From positions 769,124-833,123 of the forward strand of contig VYZB01000343.1 in NCBI GenBank assembly GCA_013397455.1: a DNA stretch of 64,000 bases, in the 5' to 3' direction. Numbering within the stretch: position 1 is the stretch's first letter; the number at the start of each line of letters is the position of its first letter. The position numbers and the translations under genes were made by a program. Below are positions 39,663 to 52,068 of this stretch, one piece after another. The notes under the pieces were generated by a model. It was not told the origin of the DNA and made no database searches. It was given only the letters and a program-made list of their open reading frames with translations. This stretch comes from Crotophaga sulcirostris. Its lineage: Eukaryota; Chordata; Aves; Cuculiformes; Crotophagidae.

Positions 39663-41845
39663 TCACAGAATCATAGAATGGTTTGGGTTGGATGGAGCCT
39701 TAAAGCCCTTCCAGTTCCAACACCCCTGCCATGGGCAGGGACACCTTCCACTAGATCAGGTTACCCCAAGCCTCATCCAATCTGGCCTTGAACACCTCCA
39801 GGGATAGAGCAACCTCAGCTTCTCTGGGCAGGCTGATCCTGTGCCTCACCACCCTAACAGTAAAAGATTTCTTCCTAACATCTGATCTAAATCTCTTCTC
39901 TTTCTGCTTAAAACCATCACCTCTCATCTTATCACTACACTCCCTGTTAAAGAGCCCTTCCCCAGCTTTCCTGTAGGACCCCTTTAAGTACTGGAATGTT
40001 GCTAGGTCTCCCCAGAGCCTTCTCTTCTCTAGGCTAAACAAGCCCAACTCTTTCAGCCTGTCCTTGTAGGAGAGGTGCTTCAGCCCTCTGATCATCTTTG
40101 TGGCCCTCCTCTGGACTCACTCCAACAGATCCATGTCTTTCCTGTGCTGAGGACTCCAGAACTGAATGCAGTTCTCCGGGTGAGGTCTCACAAGAGCAAA
40201 GAAAAGGGGCAGAATCACCTCCCTCGACCTCCTGGCTGCATTTCTTTTTATGCAGCCCAGGGTCTGGTTCCCCCAAGTCCCTCTCTTCAGGGCTGCTCTC
40301 AATCCATTCTCCACCCAGCCTGTATTTGTGCTTGGGATTGCTTTGACTCAGGTGCACCTGGCCTTATTGAATTTCTTGAGATTTGCAGAGGCCCACTTCT
40401 CAAGCCTGTCAAGGTCCCTCTGGATGATTATCCATTCCCTCCAGTGTATTGACTGAACCACACAACTTGGTGTTGTAGGCAAACTTGCTGAGGGTGCCCT
40501 CAATCCCACTGTCCGTGTCTGTGACAAAGATGTTAAACACCACCAGTCCCAGTACTGACCTCTGTGGAACACCACTAATTACCAGTCTCCACTTGGACAT
40601 CAAGCCATTGACCACATATCTTTGGGTGCAACCATCCAACCAATTCTTTATCCACCAAATGGTCCATCCATCAAATCCTTGGTTTTCTGATTTAGAGACA
40701 AGGATGACATGCAGGACAATGTCAAATGCTTTGCACAGGTCCAGGCTGATGATGTTAGTTTCTCTTCCCTTATCCACCAGTGCTGCAGCCCCATCAAGCA
40801 TGATTTGTCCTTAGTGAAGCCATGTTGGCTGTCACCAATCACCTCCTTATTTTCCACGTGCTTCAGCAGAGTTTCCAGGAGGGTCTGCTCCATGATCTTG
40901 CCAGACACAAAGGTAAGACTAACCAGCCTGTAGTTCCCCAAGTCTCCCTTATTTCCTTTTTAAAACTGGGGGTTATGTTTCCCCTTTTACAGTCAGTAGA
41001 AACTTCACCAAACTGCCACGACTTCTCAAATATGATGGATAGTGCCATAACAACTTCACCTGACCATGCCCTCTGGACCCACGGATGCATCTCATCACGT
41101 CTCATGGACATGTGCACCTTCAGGTTCCTTAGATGGTCTTGCACATGATCCTCTCCTACAGTGGGCAGTTTTGATCTCCCAGTCCCTACCTTTGCCTTCA
41201 CAACTTGGGTGATGTAGCTTGAGTTCTTGCTGGTGAAGACCGAAGCAAAAAAAGACGTTGAGTACCTCAGCCTTCTCCATATCCCGGGTAACCAGGTCTC
41301 TTGTTTCCTTCTAGAGAGGGCCCATATTTTCCCTAGTCTTCCTTTTATCACTGACATACCTACAGAAGCCTTTTCTTTTTGTCCTTGACACCTTTGATCA
41401 CGTTTAATTCTGTCAGAGCTTTAATTTTCTTAACCTGATCCCTGGCTGCTTGGAAAATTTCTCTGTATTCCTCCAGGCTACCTGCCCTTGCTTCCACTCT
41501 CTGTAGGCTTCCTTTTTGTGTTTAACTTTGTCCAGGAGTTCCTGGTTCATCCATGCAGGCTTTCTGGTGGTTTTGCCTGACTTTCTCTTTGTAGAGATGC
41601 ATCACTCCTGAGCTTGGAGGAGGTGATCCTTACTGATTAACCAGCTTTCCCAAACCCTGCTGCCTCCCAGGGCATTGTCTCATGGTATCCTACCATGCAG
41701 ATCCCTGAAAAGGCCAAATTCTGCTCTCCTGAAGTCCATGGTAGTGAGCTTGCTGTGAGCCCTCCTTGCTGCCCTGGAGATCTTGAGCTCCAGCTTTTCA
41801 TGGTCACTGCAACCAGGGCTTCCCTTGAGTTTCACATTATAGTCA
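39663..41845 (-). mobile_element. CR1 LINE retrotransposon, 5'-truncated
   Basis: This is a non-LTR retrotransposon of the CR1 clade, the dominant repeat of bird genomes. It lies antisense to the given strand. Its 3' end is on the left, where TCACAGAATCATAGAATGG is the reverse complement of the octamer-like tail (ATTCTATGA repeats) that ends CR1 copies. Reading leftward from about 41,845, the minus strand gives in order the end of the APE-type endonuclease, the pre-RT region, the reverse transcriptase and the C-terminal region of ORF2. ORF1 and most of the endonuclease are missing, as is usual for 5'-truncated LINE copies. Similarity to CR1 starts near 41,840, so the 5' edge is approximate; CR1 normally makes no clear target-site duplication. 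Internal frameshifts and mutated catalytic residues show that the copy is old and immobile. Family identity is very secure; the subfamily is not determined. Confidence 0.97.
39751..41838 (-). pseudogene. CR1 ORF2 (endonuclease/reverse transcriptase) remnant
   Basis: ORF2 of CR1 encodes an endonuclease that nicks DNA and a reverse transcriptase that copies the element RNA at the nick. Visible parts: the endonuclease end with GCSDHE (Ser-Asp-His motif intact, about 41,800-41,808) and DFRRAEFGLFRDL; MEKAEVLNVFF near 41,250-41,280; ALSIIFEKSW and GEVSTD before the [11 protein letters not shown] and [13 protein letters not shown] (about 40,800-40,940); DLCKAFD (about 40,720-40,741); [10 protein letters not shown] with Gly changed to Arg; FAYNTKLCG (about 40,464-40,483) where CR1 has [29 protein letters not shown]; and the C-terminal ELGLFSLEKRRLWGDL and RVVRHRISLPRE. 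These segments lie in different minus frames with at least six frame changes, and there is a stop near 40,117. Loss of the RT Asp-Asp pair at 40,472-40,477 alone would abolish catalysis. This is a dead copy, not a host gene. Confidence 0.95.
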
Positions 41846-42889
41846 CTTTTATAAAGCACTCTTTTAACAGCAAGGGCTGTGCATGGCATAGTGAGCACCT
41901 AGCCCCTCCTGTTCTGTGGATGTTACTTCCGTATCATAATGCCATTGATGTGTAAAATAAAGGCAAACTTTGAAAATCAGTAGTACCACTTCTTCTTCAC
42001 AGTTAATGAAACATACTTTTCATGTAGTGACTTAATTTCAGTAGGACTAGCCCAATAAGTAAGGTCAAGCCCTTGTAAAAACTACAGAGGCTAATGTTGC
42101 TGATCTTGACAAGTTAGATAGAGTGCCACAGCATTACCCCTTGCATTAGTGTAGGAGGCCAATAAAACCATTACAAGAGCTGGAGTTTTAGGATTTAACG
42201 CTAAAACCAGTGCTCCTATAGTTATACAGCTAACACAATGCTTTGATTTGGAGACTTGAGCATGTAATTTGGAAATTGGAAGCTCTGTTTCTTTCTCTGC
42301 TAGCGATGCTGTATGTGGTCTTGAGGACCTTCTGCATTTATAATACAATCTGACCTGTTCCATAGAGGTACTGTGAGCATTCGTTAATGACTGCCAAGTG
42401 CTATGAACACATAAAGCCCCATGCCTCACAAGTAGATGTATTATGAAATATAACTATGTAGTTATTGGAAAAGTCACTGATTGTCTTTTAGAAAAAACTG
42501 TCACACAACACTACACATAGGGAGTGACACATAATGATGAAGCAGTTACAACTGAAAATGATACTCTTGCTTCTAGACAGCATTTGCATTTTTGGAGAAA
42601 ATTCTTGTTTCTTTTTAGGTATTGGCATAAGAAGCTTTCAGAAAGGCTAAAAATACCTTTTTATATTAACTAGCTTTCCTTTTCTTTGGGCTAGGCACAC
42701 AGAGGTACAAAACCATTTTGACAGGCTCCTGAGCATTGACATTGTGGCTAGAAAACTGCAAATGCTAGTATGTTATATGGGCCCATTTTATGTAGCAGTA
42801 GGAAATGTTCCTTTCTAAAGAATTAATATACTCTGAAATTACGATTGTATAGGTTGCCCTTGGGCACAACACATACCGTTGCATTTAAC
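41846..42889. other. No gene seen
   Basis: Spacer between the two CR1 copies. A 112-codon minus frame (42,091-42,429) has no family resemblance. Confidence 0.5.
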
Positions 42890-43290
42890 TCAGGGATTTC
42901 TACATAAAACCTGTAATTTCTGGTTAAGGCAGAATACCTTGTAGCAAAGACGTGTTTTAAAATCTTAAAATGACAGAGACTCCACCAGTACCCTGAAAAA
43001 AGCTGCTATACTCTCACACTTATTACATCTTGTGTGAACTTGTCCAGATTAAGCATTCAATCACTGGATCTTGCTATGGCTTTGTCTACTAAATTAGAGA
43101 TTCCCCGTGTATCGGAAAACTGTTTCTCAACTTGGGACTTTGAGACCATGATCAGGTCACCTCTTAACCTCCTTCTCTCAGATAATCTAAGTACACTGAG
43201 CTTCTTTAATCTTTCAATGTCAGGCAGGATTTTCAGACTTTCTATTGTTCTTGCTGTTCTTTTTTGCAACCTTTCGAGTTTGCCTTAATC
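42890..43290 (-). mobile_element. Older CR1-like LINE fragment (3' part of ORF2)
   Basis: The minus strand encodes RLKKLSVLRLSERRRLRGDL near 43,140-43,215. This parallels the conserved CR1 C-terminal stretch (ELGLFSLEKRRL.GDL) seen in the better-preserved copy 3 kb to the left. The given strand shows the matching antisense phrases ATCAGGTCACCTCTTAACC and GAGCTTCTTTAATCTTTCAATG, typical of old CR1/L3-type copies of amniotes. The upstream part near 42,960-43,030 (AAAATGACAGAGACTCCACCA) also fits the antisense of such elements. Divergence is higher than in the main CR1, so this is probably an older subfamily. Both edges are approximate. Confidence 0.8.
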
Positions 43291-46200
43291 CTTCAGCAGT
43301 AAGGACATTTAGCAAAAGGATTACAGGATTCGGGAATAGAAATCCATGGGAAACATCCCTAGCTCTGGAGCACCAGCCATGGGAATGGTATTAAAATCAA
43401 CGGCCATCAGCTTTCTGCATGGCCCCAAGTAAACCAGGCTGGGAGGTTGTTCTTAGTACAGAAATTGAAGAATTTTCTCTATCCAGTGACTGGATGTGTG
43501 TGAGAACAAGATGAAGACCAGACAAGATTCTAGAGCCAGAGCCTGTAGAATTCAGTCTTTGACAGAAGAATTCATATTTTAGTATATTTTGAGTTTTTTT
43601 CCAATCTGAATTAGAATTTAACAATTTTGTTTTAAAGTTCAAAATTCTCTAGGAAATTGAATCAGCTTTCCTTACACACTTTTATTAATGATATTAGCAT
43701 TTTCTTATTCTTTATTGACTGCATTTACAAGACCTGTTATTTGGAAAATAGTACTTTAAGCTTTGAAGATTGTTTTGCTAAATCAAGTAGAAAACAATGT
43801 TTCTATTTCAATCAAATGTTAGCAGACGAGACTACAATGATAGGGCAATTAATGATTCAGCCTGCCTGTATACATTAATAATTATACAGCATGGTTATGA
43901 AGCACTCTGAGCATTCAAAATTCACCAACTAATGTGAAAACACTGGTGAGGTAGACAATATGGTAGTATCACACAATGTATAGATTTGTGGGTCTAGCTG
44001 AGGCTGTACAGCTGCATCAAGGTAAAATTACTACTATGTAGCCAGAAAAAGAAAACAGAACACGGTAGCCAGGAGAAAAGCACTGTGTACCAGTGCTCTT
44101 GGGTGCTCTTCCTGATAATTCTGACTCCTCATTGACTTCCCATAAACGAATGGTCATTAAAAGGTGAAAATAGAATGAATAACTGAAATTATTATCAATA
44201 CTATTATCCTCATTCTCTCCTGCTGTAACCTGTAAACTCTTTTCTAGACTAATTCATCATTGCCGTAACACTTATTTACTTGTTACTGGAATATGTATAT
44301 AACATGTTCCTAAAAGAGAATAATATATTGATGTTAAGTCAGGTCACACAATGCTCAACAGCAAAACGGGGCTTGAGTTTCTATTTTTTCCTCTCTTCTC
44401 CTTCTTATTGCTCTTGTCTGTCTGTGTATGTCCAACCCACCCACAAAAGGATTTATCTGAATATGCTACTGCTATGCCCAATGAGCGAAGAGTCAGGCAA
44501 GATACTGAAAAGCCCCATTAGGTACCAGTCTTTCCACCCACATTCTCCCCTCACTAACCACCTATTCTTCTCTCATCCCTGAGAACCATTGCAGAAAATC
44601 TAAATCCAGAGCCCAGATCTCATACAGCAGTATGTGGTCTGCCCAGTTTAACAATGTTCACTATAAACTCAAAAAATTCAGTAAACAATAATGTAACCAA
44701 CCAATGCTTGTAGCCATTTCTCTAAGGGAACGTAAACAATAATAACAACAATGTAGAAATACAGTTCTCCTGTAAAAAAGTAGGAAGTCTTGTTATGCCC
44801 ATTGCACTGGTGGGTGTACTGGGCAGTATGGAATGGGCTACACCTGAGGCAGCAAACGCTGGATTTGAACTACAGCTGTGCACTATGTATCTGAAATACT
44901 CATTATAAAAAAGGACAAGCCTAAATATGGTTCCAGGAGAGCACCCTCAAGGTCCCACCTCAAGAAAAGCTGGCTTAGGGTGTCAGCCAAGGTCAGTCTG
45001 CACCGAGCAAAGCCCACAAGGATCTTTTGCCTGGGGGAGCAAAACCCAACTTAAAAAAGAAACTCTAATTTCAGACCGAACCTCTAACACCCATTCTGCT
45101 TCTTCTGTGTCAGAGACCAAGATAAAGAATGGGAAAGAAAACTTCTATTCCTTTTGTTTTTAATGTATTTCTGTTTATCACTTCATTGTATCATTTTGTG
45201 AGGCAGCTTCAAAGCTTTGTAGGCAGACTGAATATTAACCATCCACTGCGATCCACTCAGTCACTCCTGGCACAGGTTAATCCCTGTATCATAGGCTGCC
45301 ACCAGTTTGCTAAGCAGCTTAAAAGGACATGTTATAACTTTGACAATGACCTGCTAATGGTTTTACATTTCTCAGAAGTATTATGAGCTATCTTTGTCAT
45401 TTTTATCTTCTAATGAGATCAATAAATTTAGGAAGCAGACATAGATGGTGCAAACTGCAATGCCACAGCCAAGGACGTGGCATGTATAACTGCTAAACTA
45501 TAAATAATAATGCAGGAACTATAATCAAACCTTGACTTTTATAGAGGAAAATCAAGTTGCAAGTGCCTTAGCATTAAAAAAATCTCCTCACTTGTTAGGA
45601 AAACAGTATAACCTCTGATTTCTTCTTTCATATCACACCACGCCAATCTCTTAATGAAAAGCTTCACACTGAGAAATACGTTTCACTCAGTGATTTTTTT
45701 TCTTTTCCAGTGGGAAATAACAGTTTTTGATGTTTAACTCTCCCTCACAATTTTTGGTGCCTCTACATGAAATAAGTATGTCAGGTTAAAATTTTTGCAT
45801 AGCTGCACAGCACATCTGACTGTTCTTAAATACATATCATTAGCTCTGCCTTCACCCTTCCAAACAACTACAAAAAGCCTTAGCCTTCAAAAAGGCAAAC
45901 AGAGCTCTCAGGCTGCTTCCAGTGCAGAGGACCATGGTTTTGGGGTCACATTGCAGGGATTGTGTCAGTTCACATGTCCCACACATACCTGTTATGCCAC
46001 ATCATGTCCTCTTTGGTGCTGGGATCCTGGGCCATCTCTGAGCAGTGTGAATGCTAGAGAGGTTCCTTCATGGGCTGATCCCTCTGGGAACTGTACAGTC
46101 CAAATGGTCTCTAGAGATAACAAACGGTTCTCGATGTGCTTGCAAATGGGGTAGAGGCACATGACACCTGAATGGCCTGGGAGCAAGATACATTTACCCT

Positions 46201-46460
46201 TCTCTAACATCTGAGTTTTACACCAGTGACTGTTTTTCCCTCCAGCATGTATTTGGCCCAAACAAGCCCGAAAACAAATGAGCATTCAGTGGGCCTAGGA
46301 CCCACATTTTATTTTACTGTGCCTGCAGTTTCTGTTCTGTACGACAAATCAAAACCTTTAAGTCAAGCAGCAGCACCAATATTTATTTCTCTGTCTCAGT
46401 AACTGTGCACATGGGAAGGTACTAAGTGTGTGACAAAACCAAAGATGTGTAGAAGCATAT

Positions 46461-46485
46461 GCCTTTAGGTATAGGATACCTAGGC
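46461..46485. repeat. Bulged hairpin with AGGTAT/ATACCT arms
   Basis: GCCTTTAGGTAT pairs with ATACCTAGGC around the loop AGG; the left arm carries two extra T residues. The ten paired positions otherwise match perfectly. Confidence 0.7.
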
Positions 46486-49274
46486 AGAAAATTATCAAAC
46501 CAAGTATGAGATAACTAAATATTTAAATGGTCCTCATTTCTGCAGAGTGCAACCATTTGTCATGTAGTAGTTGCATAAAAGACAGAAAAAGGAGTGCACT
46601 GGATTATATACACAACACGGTTACAGCTTCACCTACAAGGAACACAGAATTTGCATTTCTCAGAGTGCAAATTTACTTAACCTATTATAGTTTTTAAGCT
46701 TACCAAACACAACCTGAACGATATATTGTGGCAAATAGCTCCACATTCTACAAAGGAATCATTCCCTTTAATACGGTTTGGATCTGCGTGCTAGTCAGAT
46801 GCAGAACTCTGACTATGAAACTTGATGGATTTTTGCCTTCTACAACAAAGTTATATTTAAAAAGATTAGCCTTGAATATACGGAAGAGATATTCTAATAG
46901 AGCACAGGCACTCCTCGCCATTCTTAAAACATAAATCAAACCTCACTGCCAGATCTCAGAGCCTTCCTTTGGAACACTATTTAAGCAGCAACAGTGTTAA
47001 ATGTAGGAAGGGATTCATACCAGCTGTATATGTGTCTATAAACAAAGAGAGGGCTAACTACTAATCCAAGTACCCCAGGAACGTATGGCTTGAGTTGGCA
47101 AAGATTTTCCCACTGCAAAACAGAATGGTTTGGATTTCCTTTTTTTTTTTAATTCCTTTTTCTTCTTTAGCAAATGATCACAGATGATGAAAATTAAGGC
47201 AATTGAGCACCTTTGAAATGCCAGTACCTCCCGCCTCACTTCATTGCATTGTTGCGATGTCAGGAATGAGCCCCAGGAAGGCTTTCAGTGGCACTGCAGC
47301 CATGCTGCTCTAAGTGCTTACTGCTGACTCTGGTGCAGATAAGCCGAAGCTACATGTGAGCAGAAAACCAATTACAGAAACTAGAAAATGGAGAAGAGAG
47401 AAAAACAACTCTCCGGTTATTGAATACTTCTCAAACTATTGTACATTAACAAACCAAGAACATATTTTTCTACCAGCTTTCAAAAATATTGCTTCTGATT
47501 TGGACAACAAATCTCAATTATATTTTCTAGCGGGTTTGCATGGTATCTGAAAAGGACATGAGAGTTACATTGGTGGTTTTTGCCCAAGAAAAAGCACAGA
47601 GTTCAACACACACGTTATCCCTGAAGCATATGTGAGCAGGACTAATGCAAAAATACATGTGCCCTATTTAATCTAAGCTTTATTTCTCCAGCAACATCTG
47701 CATTCTGCTCTTCACCTGCTCTGAAATGAGGTTAATAAGGGCTCCAAAATGGAAATGCTGGGCCTAGCTCTGTTCCCTCCTTCACCACATGCAGTAGCAA
47801 AATCTCTTTGCTGTCAATAGAAAGAGAACAAATTGAACTGTTTGTCGGGAAGTTCATGTTGTTCTATTCCAGATACCGTGAAAATCCACCTGGTCTTTTG
47901 TGCAGGATTTCTCTCCTCTTTTATTTACCTGCATAAAACTGCTCTTTCAGACCCTTCTTTTACAGTCAGACATTGTGCAATGGATGAAAACTCTGCAGTG
48001 TGCCTCCAGGATGATTAGGACAAAAATCACCTCACCTGTTTCTGATAAAGGAGGTGTCTGTGACTGACTCAGCAGGATAAACTCTCCTCATCTAGTTAAT
48101 AGAGAGGAACAGAGGCTTGACTAATATGAACTAATGAACTAATATGATAACACACTTAAGGTGGCACAGACGATGTCCTAGCAGTGCCTGCTGCTCTTTG
48201 ACAGCTGCCAAATGAGTCTAGAAAATGAGTCCAGCCTACAGTACACTCACCTATGTTCTACCATGTACTCCACCTACTTGTTTATTTTCCATCTCCACAG
48301 ACTTCCCCAGACATGGTTGCACAGCACCCTGTTATTCCTCTGTCCTTACTATTTTTAGTCACAGTTTCACCAGCTTTTGACATTATCTATACATCCATCT
48401 TCCATTCCTATGAATTACCTGCTTTTTGAGACATGTCCCTCTACGTATGTACCTGCTAGAGATTAGTCTCACATGACAGAGATATCATATCATAATGTGA
48501 TCTTTCAACCATGTCTTAGGATCTTGAAACACCAATCCATGTGCAGATGAGTAGGCCAAAGGAAGAGAAAACTAAAACCTGTTTTATCTCCTCCTATCTC
48601 CACACCACAACTAGTGACTCTAGCATTTCTAGAGCATTTTAAATCCTGAGATGAGGTGCTATGGGACTTACCAAGAGCTGAGTACAACTACCTATTTTTT
48701 TATATAATAGTCTGGAGTAGCAGGAGGAGCTGGAAGAGATACAGCCTCTGGATATTTCTATACCAAAACAGATCCAGGAAGATGATAGAGAGGAGAAAGA
48801 AAAGATCAAAAGATTTTACAGCTATTGCCTTCAGCTGTGTTTCACTTTGTCTCAAAATATCCATCTCATTTGAAATAAGAATGCTGTCCTTGTTAAATAT
48901 ATGCATTTTAATCAATTATTTGCTGATAAGGTTATGGCATGATACAAACCATAAAGCACGGTAGACAAGCAGTGAATTCATACTGTTGCATTATGCTTTG
49001 TATGTGGATTTCATGACATTTGAACATTTACTGTTTCAACACAAAGATAAGGATATATATTTTACAATTGCTTAAAACCTTATGTATATGCTTCATGCCT
49101 CTACCAACGACAAGCTAAATACAAAGGTCCAATATCATTATTATGGATGAAAACTTAATATCTACTAAAACCATTGGCCTAAGTACATACCTACCTAGAT
49201 GTACTAAGAAAGGTCTACCTTTGAAAATAATACTTCAATGACAGACCACCTATTTGAGAATATAAAACATGTCC

Positions 49275-49288
49275 CACACACACACACA
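49275..49288. repeat. (CA)7 microsatellite
   Basis: Seven perfect CA units follow GTCC. It is short and uninterrupted. Confidence 0.9.
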
Positions 49289-51069
49289 GAGTATCAGTGA
49301 CACTGATGAATGAGTATTAGCATTTCAATGATGAAATGAGTCGACGTGAGTGAACACCACCTGATACTGTACATAAGCATGCTTCAGGGAGAGGAGGCAT
49401 AATTTTCTACTTACAATCTAACCATGACCTCAGTCCTGACCTGAAAAGACCACTTTCCCTAGTGATTAGATCAGAGATAATCCTTCTGTGGCATGCACGC
49501 AGGTGTGTTAAACAGAGCTGAAGTGGTTTTGTGACGAACACTGCATTTTTAATATTCAAAAGCAGGACCAGCAATATCTTGCAAACCAAACTCAGTTTGT
49601 ACACAGTAAGAATCCATTATTTTTACTCCGTTAATCAACCACACCCAAATTTCAGACAGCATATTTTAATACCTTATCAAGTATTCCAATTTACTGGTTT
49701 ATTTTTAAAAAAATATTCATTATTAGGACTGCTTTTCAATCTTTAAAACTCTGATCTATCAATAAGTTTCACATGTTGCTTTATGTGTCCAGAAAATCAG
49801 CACACTATTGAGCTGGCAAGGACAGGACATCTTACTGATACAAGTACTCCAGTGGTAATTCAAAGTCCCAAGTTTAGCACTTACAAGACCAAATACCATC
49901 CTCACAATGCAACTATTGCTGTTGTCTAAACTCGTTGCAAATGAAAGCACATTTCATCTTTTCATGCAGATATCCACCCACTCATCTACACAAATTTCAG
50001 CTTCCTGCCTTTAGATTTCCTTTTTTTTAACTTTGCACACATCCATCAATAACCCAAATCTCCAGTAGTAATAGACTTCAGCACCTGAAATATTTATCCC
50101 AAAGCATCAAGTAGAAAAAAGAACTATGAACCACCTGTTGCAAGTGAGTGGACAGAGCAAGCTCCTGCAGTCACCACAGGACTGTGATCGCAAACAAAAA
50201 GAGAAGCTGATCTTCTAAGTCTCAGATCTCAGATAGACAAGATATGACCATGAATCTGTTGATCTGAGATAATACACAGAAGGTCTAAGAGTCAAGTGAT
50301 CGATGTGCCTACATACTAAAATCAAGGGCGAGCACAACCATAATAAGTTGTCACAATACCTTGATCAACCAGCTGAGTCCACAGACCAGCAAGCAGATCA
50401 GTGAATGCTGTTTCCTTCCTTTCTCTGCATTCATCCACAGGGCCACGGACGTCCTTTCTGCCACTTGCAGAGCCTGTGAGCCTGGTGCTGGCTGCAGGCC
50501 TGACATTCATACTCTCTGGGCCTTTGTATTTATTAGCATTTATTTGCTGAGATCTTTCTATGTTTATATACCTGGTTATTGCAAAGGGATTTTGTACACC
50601 TTTATTCCACCAAATTTTTTTAAAGTAACAAGTGCTCTTGTGAGAGTTTCACCTCACAACATGGTGAAATAAGGTGGTTTCAGACCACTGAGCAGTTTCA
50701 CTTGATGTAGCTCCATGGATACTCAGTTCTGATGAGAACAGATTCCAATAAGTAGCCACCTAAGTGCTCTTATTTTAAATGTCACTGTCTCGATTTCATG
50801 AGGCAAATCAATTGTGATGAAGCATCTCCCATCTATCTGTTCATAGGGTCAGTATTCAGAAACACAACTTCATCTGAAATGAATACAAATCTTTTTTAAG
50901 CACAGCAATTTCCCTTTATTTTGCACTAACCACCAGTGTGGTCTCAGTATTACACTTTGTCACTGTATTCAGTAATGGGTCCACTCTCAGGAAAGAACTG
51001 AAGGAGGTGAGCTGGCTTGTGGTGTATTTCTGCCTACCAATAAAAGCACTGAGCAACAACAAGAAGAAA

Positions 51070-51085
51070 TTTTAGGTACCTAAAA
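51070..51085. repeat. 16-bp perfect palindrome TTTTAGGTACCTAAAA
   Basis: The sequence equals its own reverse complement with no central spacer. The centre is the hexamer GGTACC. Confidence 0.9.
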
Positions 51086-51879
51086 GAGAATATTGAAGTA
51101 TTAGCATAGCAATGCATTCTCTTTAGTGTAGTCAGGCTTGCCAGACCCAGTATTCCTTACCATAAATATCAGATCATTCATATCAATGTGAAAAGACAGC
51201 AAGGTCCAGAAATACACTCATGATATCTCAGGAGGAAGCACTCCTCACTCCGTACCTCAGTACTGTCACTGACCTTCCATCTGGCTCTGCATCCCTTGAA
51301 TCACTCTAAAATGTTTATCAAAATCATAAATGAGGCACAAGTCAATTACCCTCTTAGAGCATAAAGCTCTGAGTCTTGATTACATGTGCAGGAGGAATAT
51401 TTACTTTTTAATCAGGGTTGACTGTGGGGTGTGGAGGTAAGGCTATTTTGAAGATTAATTAGTTAGTATTTGTACATTGCTTTGAAGATGTAAGATACTA
51501 AGTATGTTTATGGCACCCAGCTAATGACCTTAACTCTTTCAGCCATCCTCATGTCAAGGCCTTGAAAAGTGGTCCTTCTGAGCCATTTTTATGTAAACTT
51601 TTGGTAGACCATTTTGACAAAATGCAAAGATGGAATATGCAGTTTCAGTCCTGAACACACTTCCACCTCTTCCAAACCACGCAAGGACATGGCATGTTTT
51701 TAAAAAATCAGTTGAAGAAGCAGGTAGTTGCACAGTATACAGTTTTACCTTGTTCTGATTCAGTGTTTGGGCTTGGCAAAGATCAGCAGTTTATATGTGA
51801 CAAACATGGTGCATCTGTTCTCATGACATCCTGCTGAAGAAAACCATGAGCTTCTGTGTTCATGTTGCAGATGAGATGC

Positions 51880-51985
51880 TCTGAAAAATTTAGGATCTTT
51901 GACAATTTGGACCTATCTCCTATCCAGGTGGCTAAATCCCACAGTGGGATTTAGGTGCGTAAGTAGTTTCTGGATCCCAGCCTGT
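51880..51985. repeat. Old repeat with 23-bp palindrome
   Basis: The phrase GGATTTAGGTGCGTAAGTAG, then TTTCTGGATCCCAG, resembles the 'GATTTAGGCACCTAAATACCTTTG...GGATCTGGGCC' theme of old sauropsid repeats. It contains the palindrome CTAAATCCCAC-A-GTGGGATTTAG (51,932-51,954), with 11-bp perfect arms about one central base. A related TTAGGTGC hairpin lies at 32,901-32,918. It directly abuts the MIR-like piece on its right. Confidence 0.45.
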
Positions 51986-52068
51986 GTGACTTGCTCAAGG
52001 TCAGGCATGGAGCGTATCTATACTGTAAAGGGAGAAAAAAGTTCCAGGTTACTGCTCTAATCACTGCC
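51986..52068 (-). mobile_element. MIR-like SINE remnant
   Basis: The given strand shows GTGACTTGCTCAAGGTCA, the antisense of the conserved MIR core. About 50 bases on come TTCCAGGTTACTGCTCTAAT and CACTGCC, which match the expected order of the rest of the antisense element (gaaCCCAGG..., then GCTCTAACCACTG). Spacing and order support a genuine CORE-SINE/MIR-type copy rather than an isolated motif. The region just to the left (51,880-51,985) may be another old repeat abutting it. Confidence 0.65.

Larger units (their letters stand above)
43291..51879. other. No gene seen; unique DNA
   Basis: About 8.6 kb with only small palindromes and one CA repeat. Open frames reach 119 codons (plus, 45,795-46,154), overlapped by a 97-codon minus frame. 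Neither is recognisable. A three-unit CTAATATGAA/CTAATGAA tandem lies at 48,121-48,147. Confidence 0.55.

Noticed and set aside
40075..40933. Plus-strand open frames of 68-125 codons across the CR1
   Set aside because: They read the antisense of CR1 ORF2, whose minus-strand translation matches the known protein order. They are shadows, not genes.
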